A stretch of DNA of 61,582 nt. Source: Heritagella_A intestinalis. GTDB lineage: Bacteria > Bacillota > Clostridia > Oscillospirales > Acutalibacteraceae. The position numbers and the translations under genes were made by a program. The stretch lies in NCBI GenBank assembly GCA_904418995.1, contig CAJFQF010000012.1, forward strand, positions 1 to 61,582. The letters run 5' to 3'. The first letter of the stretch is position 1. Every line of letters starts with the position of its first letter. Below the pieces are notes generated by a model. The model worked only from the letters and a program-made list of their open reading frames with translations. It had not been told where the DNA came from and searched no databases. Positions 57,435-61,582 of the stretch are shown here, piece after piece.

Positions 57435-57815
57435 ATGAAGATCATTCTGCAAATTGGCCTGGTGCTGGGCATCTGCCTGCTGGGAGAAGCCCTTTCCCTG
57501 GTGCTCCCTATCCCCTTCCCGGGCAGCGTTATCGCCATGATATTTCTATTTCTTCTGCTGCTTTCCGGCCGGCTGCGCCCGGAGCATATCCGGGAAAAAT
57601 CCGATTTTCTCCTGCAAAACATGGCCTTTTTCTTCATCCCTGCCGGTGTGGGCATTTTGGAATACGCAGATACCCTGCTGCCGGTACTGCTGCCCCTGCT
57701 CCTGATCTGCCTGATAACCACAGTGCTGACTTTTGCCGCCTCTTCCTTAACAGCACAGCTGGTAATCCGGTTACAGGAAAAGCATCGGTCTCATTCGGAA
57801 AAGGAGGAAATGTAA
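57435..57815 (+). CDS. lrgA: CidA/LrgA family holin-like protein
   Basis: A 126-residue protein with four membrane helices: IILQIGLVLGICLLGEALS, PFPGSVIAMIFLFLLLLSG, FFFIPAGVGILEYADTL, LLLICLITTVLTFAASS. The PFPGSVIAM and FIPAGVGI motifs are diagnostic. The family controls murein hydrolase activity or exports small metabolites such as pyruvate. A weak ribosome site (GAAAGATG) lies before the ATG. The lrgB start follows the stop directly. Confidence 0.93.
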   Translation: MKIILQIGLVLGICLLGEALSLVLPIPFPGSVIAMIFLFLLLLSGRLRPEHIREKSDFLLQNMAFFFIPAGVGILEYADTLLPVLLPLLLICLITTVLTFAASSLTAQLVIRLQEKHRSHSEKEEM

Positions 57816-58508
57816 ATGGAAATTCTCGACACCCTGACCTCGTCTCCCCTGTTTGGCATTGTGCTGTGCATCTTTACCTTTGAGCTGGGGGTATGGCTCA
57901 ATAAAAAGCTGAAAACGCCTCTGTGCAATCCCCTTCTCATTGCCATTGCCCTGGTAATCGCGGTTTTGCAGGTATTCAAAATCCCGCTGGAAAACTTTAT
58001 GGAGGGCGGAGACGTCATCTCCCTGTTCCTGGCCCCGGCCACAGCTGTGCTGGCCCTGTCGGTTTACAGCCAGCTGGCAGTGCTCAAAAAACACTTTCTT
58101 CCAGTGGTGTGCGGCTGTCTGGCAGGTTCTGTGGTATCCATGGCCAGCGCCGCCGGGTTGTGCATGGCTTTCGGCCTGGACGACGCCCTCACTGCCGCTA
58201 TGATCCCCAAATCCGTTACCACCCCCATCGCCATGGAGATTTCCCGCCAGCACGGAGGCTTGGTAGCGGTAACGGTGGCAGCCGTCATCCTCACAGGGAT
58301 TCTGGGCGCTATCCTTTCCCCACTATTGATTAAGCTCTTTCATATTACCCACCCGGTGGCCCAGGGAGTGGGAATTGGCACCAGCAGCCACGCCGTAGGC
58401 ACCTCTAAGGCCGTAGAGCTGGGGGAAATCCAGGGGGCCATGAGCGGCGTATCTATCGGCATCAGCGGTATCATCACGGTGATATTGTCCCTGTTCTTAC
58501 CTATGTAA
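57816..58508 (+). CDS. lrgB: LrgB family protein
   Basis: A 230-residue membrane protein with six or more helices: LFGIVLCIFTFELGVWLNKKLKTPLCNPLLIAI (in parts), LFLAPATAVLALSVYSQL, MIPKSVTTPIAMEISRQHGG, AAVILTGILGAILSPLLIKL and GIGTSSHAVGTSKAVELGE. These are the standard LrgB/CidB motifs. It forms a pair with lrgA, the ATG lying right after the lrgA stop with GGAGG eight bases ahead. Confidence 0.95.
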   Translation: MEILDTLTSSPLFGIVLCIFTFELGVWLNKKLKTPLCNPLLIAIALVIAVLQVFKIPLENFMEGGDVISLFLAPATAVLALSVYSQLAVLKKHFLPVVCGCLAGSVVSMASAAGLCMAFGLDDALTAAMIPKSVTTPIAMEISRQHGGLVAVTVAAVILTGILGAILSPLLIKLFHITHPVAQGVGIGTSSHAVGTSKAVELGEIQGAMSGVSIGISGIITVILSLFLPM

Positions 58509-58523
58509 CCATAAAATTGACGC

Positions 58524-58568
58524 AAAAGAAGCCTGCGGGCCCGGTCTATCCGGCGTCCCACAGGCTTC
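58524..58568. terminator. Bidirectional terminator (lrgAB / DUF4358)
   Basis: AAAAGAAGCCTG and CAGGCTTCTGTTT pair, extended by GGG/CCC inside. It lies between convergent transcripts with T-rich ends. Confidence 0.8.
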
Positions 58569-58579
58569 TGTTTATTTTC

Positions 58580-59056
58580 TTAGGAAAAGGCTTTCTGATA
58601 AATTTCCGTGAGCTTCTGGTGTTCTTGCCCTACAATCATACTCACGTAGTTGCCGTCCTGTTCCACGCTGCACTTCTGGATAATGGCGTACTGTTCCGGC
58701 AGATAATCCTTATTCTGGGCCAGCTTGGACTCCATGCGCTTATCCAGCTGCTCCTTGACCCGCTGGGCCGCATTGCTGTCCACTGCCTCTACCAGAATGA
58801 CTTCCTCACACTTGATGCCAGAGGTATCTACCAGGGCGGCAAACTGCTTCATATCATCCGCCTGGATGCCGTAATTGATTTGCAGGCCATTTTCGTCCAA
58901 ATCCATAACGTCTGTAAAGCCCACTTCATTCTTCATAGTTTCCAGCGTTTGGGGCAAATCAGCGGATTTTCCACTGCCTCCCTGTCCACAGGCTGCCAAG
59001 CTCAAGGCCAGTACCAGAGCCAGTACCATGGCCGTCCACTGCTTCAAATGTTTCAT
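58580..59056 (-). CDS. DUF4358 domain lipoprotein
   Basis: A 158-residue secreted lipoprotein. Signal peptide KHLKQWTAMVLALVLALSLAAC ends in a lipobox (LAAC) that would be lipidated at Cys. The mature part has GIQADDMKQFAALVDTSGIKCEEVILVEA (in parts), LDKRMESKLAQNKDYLPEQYAIIQ and VSMIVGQEH, the DUF4358 pattern. Function unknown; it lies beside an SGNH lipoprotein. The ATG at 59056 follows GGGAG. Confidence 0.88.
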   Translation of the reverse strand: MKHLKQWTAMVLALVLALSLAACGQGGSGKSADLPQTLETMKNEVGFTDVMDLDENGLQINYGIQADDMKQFAALVDTSGIKCEEVILVEAVDSNAAQRVKEQLDKRMESKLAQNKDYLPEQYAIIQKCSVEQDGNYVSMIVGQEHQKLTEIYQKAFS

Positions 59057-59113
59057 CCTTTTCCACTCCCTGTTTTTCAAAATTTTCCTATATTCTCCGG
59101 CAATCTCCTGCCG

Positions 59114-59902
59114 TCAAAAATCCTGCGCATTTTCCAGCAGGTAGTCAATCCAGACCTTAGCGCCGGCATCGGTAAAGTGAATCCCCATATCCTCCGGGTC
59201 GCTGCAATAGTCAGGGTTCAGGCTGCCGTCCTCTACTTTCATCACAGAAGCCACATCGGCAAAGTGGTAACCTTTTTCCCGGGCCAGCTCTTTCAGGGCC
59301 GCATTGTACTTGTCCAGATTCTCGTTATTCAGGGTTTTCCGCTCCCGGCCCGCCAAAATAGGGGTGGCCGACTGTATGTAGATTTCCGCGTCCGGAGACT
59401 TTTCCAGAATCCGTTGGATGAGGGTATTGAGATTTGTCACCGAATCCTCTACACCGTAGAGGCCTACATCGTTCATACCCAGCATCAGGAATACCTTTTT
59501 CGCCCCCATGGCTTTAACGCCGTCCTCAACGAGCATTTTTTCCCCTTGGTACGAAGGATGCACCGAATTGGCCCCCACATCCCACAGGGCATTGCCGCTG
59601 CCTAAGCTCCCTGAGGTGAGGAATTGCGCCGTTCCCAGCACGCCCGGATGCGCCTGGCAGTAAAAAGAAAGCCGGAGGGAGACAGAATCCCCCACAAACA
59701 CCGCGTCATTGAAAAAGGCAGCCGCATCAGAGGGCTCTGGTACGGTTTCCTCCGGGCCGGAAGAAGCCGTCTGGCTCTGGGAAGATTCCCCGCCTTGAAC
59801 CCCAGAATCCGTCTGGGACGGCCCGCCGGAAGAAACGCATCCGGACAACAGCAGCATACCGGCGGTGAGAATAGCTGCCGCCCGATTCCATTTTACTTTC
59901 AT
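59114..59902 (-). CDS. SGNH/GDSL hydrolase lipoprotein
   Basis: A 262-residue secreted lipoprotein: signal AILTAGMLLLSGC with the lipobox Cys, a Ser/Gly/Glu-rich linker, then an SGNH hydrolase. Block I is FVGDSVSL (nucleophile Ser), block III LMLGMNDVG, block V HFTDAGAKVW with the Asp-x-x-His-like end. It may deacetylate an envelope polymer. The ATG at 59902 follows AGAGGA. The DUF4358 gene follows by 57 bases. Confidence 0.9.
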   Translation of the reverse strand: MKVKWNRAAAILTAGMLLLSGCVSSGGPSQTDSGVQGGESSQSQTASSGPEETVPEPSDAAAFFNDAVFVGDSVSLRLSFYCQAHPGVLGTAQFLTSGSLGSGNALWDVGANSVHPSYQGEKMLVEDGVKAMGAKKVFLMLGMNDVGLYGVEDSVTNLNTLIQRILEKSPDAEIYIQSATPILAGRERKTLNNENLDKYNAALKELAREKGYHFADVASVMKVEDGSLNPDYCSDPEDMGIHFTDAGAKVWIDYLLENAQDF

Positions 59903-60095
59903 GCTAATCCTCTTTTTGCTCCATCTACTGACATAACCGCCCGAGGGCGATTTCTCTAACAATAATAGTATACCATAGAGCACTGAAGAGAGGCAATAAA
60001 ATCAGCCGATTTGTAATAAAAGTAACAGCTTTGTCATTTTTATTCGCTTTAGCCTGCACAAAAGGGCTTTCGCAGTGTTCCCGCCGCTCCGACTC

Positions 60096-60467
60096 TCACA
60101 AGAAATCCGCCTCTGGCGCCTGTTCCCACTCTAAAACCCGCCAGTGGCCCCTAGGAGGCTGCTCCAACCGGGCACACCAGCAGTCCTCCCCAATGCGGAG
60201 ATAACAGAGAGCCCGGCCCTCTTCCACAGACTTTCCGTATGCGTCGTCAATCTCAAAGGCTTCTCCATACCGCTGGGCAAATTCGTCGGAGCGATAGGCT
60301 TCCCACAGGGCGGCCTCCACATAATCCCACTTTCCCCGGCCAAGTCCTGCCGCCTCTACCCGTTTGCGGGAACAGAAGGGCAGCTCATCCCCCTCTTCCG
60401 GCACTTTGTCCAGAGCGCCGCCGCTCAACAGCAGCAGGGCCAATCGGCCCAGGCAGCCCCCGGCCAT
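60096..60467 (-). CDS. Hypothetical protein downstream of dnaC
   Basis: A 123-residue protein with a short hydrophobic start (LGRLALLLLSGGALD) and a body containing GKWDYVEAALWEAYRSDEFAQRYGEAFEID (in parts), RIGEDCWCARLEQPP and WRVLEW. I do not recognise it. Its ATG overlaps the dnaC stop (TGATG), so it is translationally coupled. The few cysteines (CWC) are not a known motif. Confidence 0.65.
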   Translation of the reverse strand: MAGGCLGRLALLLLSGGALDKVPEEGDELPFCSRKRVEAAGLGRGKWDYVEAALWEAYRSDEFAQRYGEAFEIDDAYGKSVEEGRALCYLRIGEDCWCARLEQPPRGHWRVLEWEQAPEADFL

Positions 60468-61477
60468 CAGAGACCCTCCCGGGAACGCTCCCGCTCCATG
60501 TTCTTGAGCTGCCGCACATCCCGGCCGGCAAACAGAATCCGCTGGTAGCCGCCAATCATCCGGGAGACCATGCGCTCCCCATACCGGTCCAGCAGCTCCT
60601 TCATGGAGAGGTTGGTGCTGATAACCGTGGGCTTTTCCGCCATGAGCCGGGTATTGATAATATTATAGAGAGCTGTAGTCACAAAGGCTGTGGAGAACTC
60701 CGTGCCCAAATCATCCAGAATCAGCAGGTCACAGTGCAGGAGCATCTGGTTGGTGTCCTGGCGATCCTCTCCGCCATCCCGGCCAAACCGCTCTTTCTCC
60801 AAAGCTGTGACAAAATTCTGCACAGAGCCGTACACCACCCCGTAACCCTTCTGGATGGCTTCCCGGGCAATGGCCAGAGAAAGGTGGGTCTTGCCCAAGC
60901 CAGTGCGCCCCTGAAACAACAGGCTTTCGGAATGAAGGGAAAATTTCTCTGCATACTGCCGGCAGAAAGCCAATACCTGTTCCATGTGCGCCCGGGGGGA
61001 AAGCTGGTCTCCTTCCCCTCTGTCAGAGTAATACCGCAAATCGAACTGTTCGAACCCGGAGAGGGTCAGAGGGGTCATCTCATTGAGACGGCGATAGGCC
61101 TCCTGGCGCAGAAGGCCCTTGAGACAATTACACATCCTGCCGTCAATAAAACCGGTATCCTGACACTTGCCGCAGGTATAGGCAGGTTTTAGGGCGTCCT
61201 TTTCCAGCCCGGCCTGCTGGAGAAGGGATTCCCGCTCCTTTTGCAGTGCCAGGCTCTTGTTCCGCAAACGCTCCATAGCCTGCGCTGCGCCGCTGCCTCC
61301 AAAAACTGCTTTCGCAGTACCGGCGGCCAGATGGGCCAGCTCCCCCTGGATTTCACGGGCCCGGGGGAACAGGGCGTAAAAGGCCGCCCGGCGCTCCTGT
61401 GCCTCCCCTTCTGCCCGGGTTCTGCGTCGGTTCAGCTCCGCCATGGCGGCGTCGTATACTTCGCGGCTGTATCCCAT
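60467..61477 (-). CDS. dnaC: DnaC/DnaI-type helicase loader ATPase
   Basis: A 336-residue AAA+ protein. The N-terminal helicase-binding helices are followed by a zinc motif CGKCQDTGFIDGRMCNC, as in DnaI. The ATPase has LLFQGRTGLGKTHLSLAIA (Walker A), DLLILDDLGTE (Walker B), STNLSMKELLDRYGERMVSRM with sensor and Arg finger, and IGGYQRILFAGRDVR. It loads the replicative helicase at oriC or stalled forks. ATG precedes GGGATACAGCC; GGAGTGAGCC lies before. In many Firmicutes it follows dnaD, which would lie beyond the window. Confidence 0.92.
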   Translation of the reverse strand: MGYSREVYDAAMAELNRRRTRAEGEAQERRAAFYALFPRAREIQGELAHLAAGTAKAVFGGSGAAQAMERLRNKSLALQKERESLLQQAGLEKDALKPAYTCGKCQDTGFIDGRMCNCLKGLLRQEAYRRLNEMTPLTLSGFEQFDLRYYSDRGEGDQLSPRAHMEQVLAFCRQYAEKFSLHSESLLFQGRTGLGKTHLSLAIAREAIQKGYGVVYGSVQNFVTALEKERFGRDGGEDRQDTNQMLLHCDLLILDDLGTEFSTAFVTTALYNIINTRLMAEKPTVISTNLSMKELLDRYGERMVSRMIGGYQRILFAGRDVRQLKNMERERSREGL

Positions 61478-61512
61478 TTCGGCTCACTCCTATTACAATA
61501 AATTTGGACAGG

Positions 61513-61545
61513 AAAGCCGGGCAGCCAGTCCGGCTTTTCTTCCGT
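61513..61545. terminator. Hairpin at the right edge
   Basis: AAAGCCGG and CCGGCTTT pair around an 11-base loop, with TTCTTCC on the plus strand. It lies upstream of dnaC, so it may end a transcript whose gene is outside the window. Confidence 0.6.
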
Positions 61546-61582
61546 CTCGTGCCTAAGCTACAATGAGAGGAGCAACTGGCTG

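Overview
The window looks like chromosome from a spore-forming, strictly anaerobic, fairly GC-rich member of the Clostridia, most likely Oscillospirales (Ruminococcaceae/Oscillospiraceae type). The evidence is spo0A-spoIVB, the yabP-yabQ-divIC-yabR cluster with spoVB, mazG, hup and rqcP, a PdaA-like cortex deacetylase, a bifurcating [FeFe] hydrogenase, a four-subunit 2-oxoacid:ferredoxin oxidoreductase, a CIRCE-controlled groESL and mostly AGGAGG-type ribosome binding sites. I saw no insertion sequence, prophage, CRISPR array or rRNA operon. The species cannot be named from the sequence alone.

Layout. 1-8.6 kb: tRNA-Leu(CAG) with promoter and terminator, an HD phosphohydrolase pair, small conserved genes, topoisomerase III, QueG-like and QueH genes of queuosine synthesis, and a secreted/membrane YcxB-like protein. 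8.8-15.6 kb: pentose utilisation, with xylulokinase, a DUF4867 protein and two tandem family-3 glycosidases. 15.8-24.2 kb: TVP38 membrane protein, groESL, gpsA, a THUMP rRNA methyltransferase, hibernation factor hpf, and an amidohydrolase with a lone fumarase alpha subunit. 24.3-29.5 kb: the yab/divIC sporulation and division cluster. 29.6-33.5 kb: two flavoproteins and a polysaccharide deacetylase. 33.6-35.6 kb: an AT-rich island with two apparent non-coding RNAs flanking a DUF1292 gene. 35.7-38.9 kb: split TauE/SafE transporter, DegV, ruvX with a repeated 3' end, and a histidine phosphatase. 39-43 kb: pyrimidine operon pyrC-pyrF-pyrK-pyrD. 44.7-49.7 kb: hydrogenase operon with a Rex-like operator. 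50.1-53.6 kb: 2-oxoacid:ferredoxin oxidoreductase operon. 54.7-57 kb: spo0A and spoIVB. 57.4-61.5 kb: LrgAB, lipoproteins and a DnaC-type helicase loader.

Together the genes describe a fermenter. Plant pentosides enter through the GH3 enzymes and XylB. 2-oxoacids are oxidised to reduced ferredoxin, and hydrogenase disposes of electrons from ferredoxin plus NADH under redox (Rex) control. The sporulation genes match this lifestyle.

The two most unusual items are: (1) about 1.1 kb of apparently untranslated, hairpin-rich sequence on the minus strand (33622-34756), with a perfect consensus promoter and a GAAA-capped 12-bp terminal stem, which looks like a very large structured RNA; and (2) a Spo0A whose receiver domain has lost its phospho-acceptor Asp (Glu instead), its conserved Lys (Met instead) and one of the acidic-pocket residues, while its DNA-binding domain is intact.
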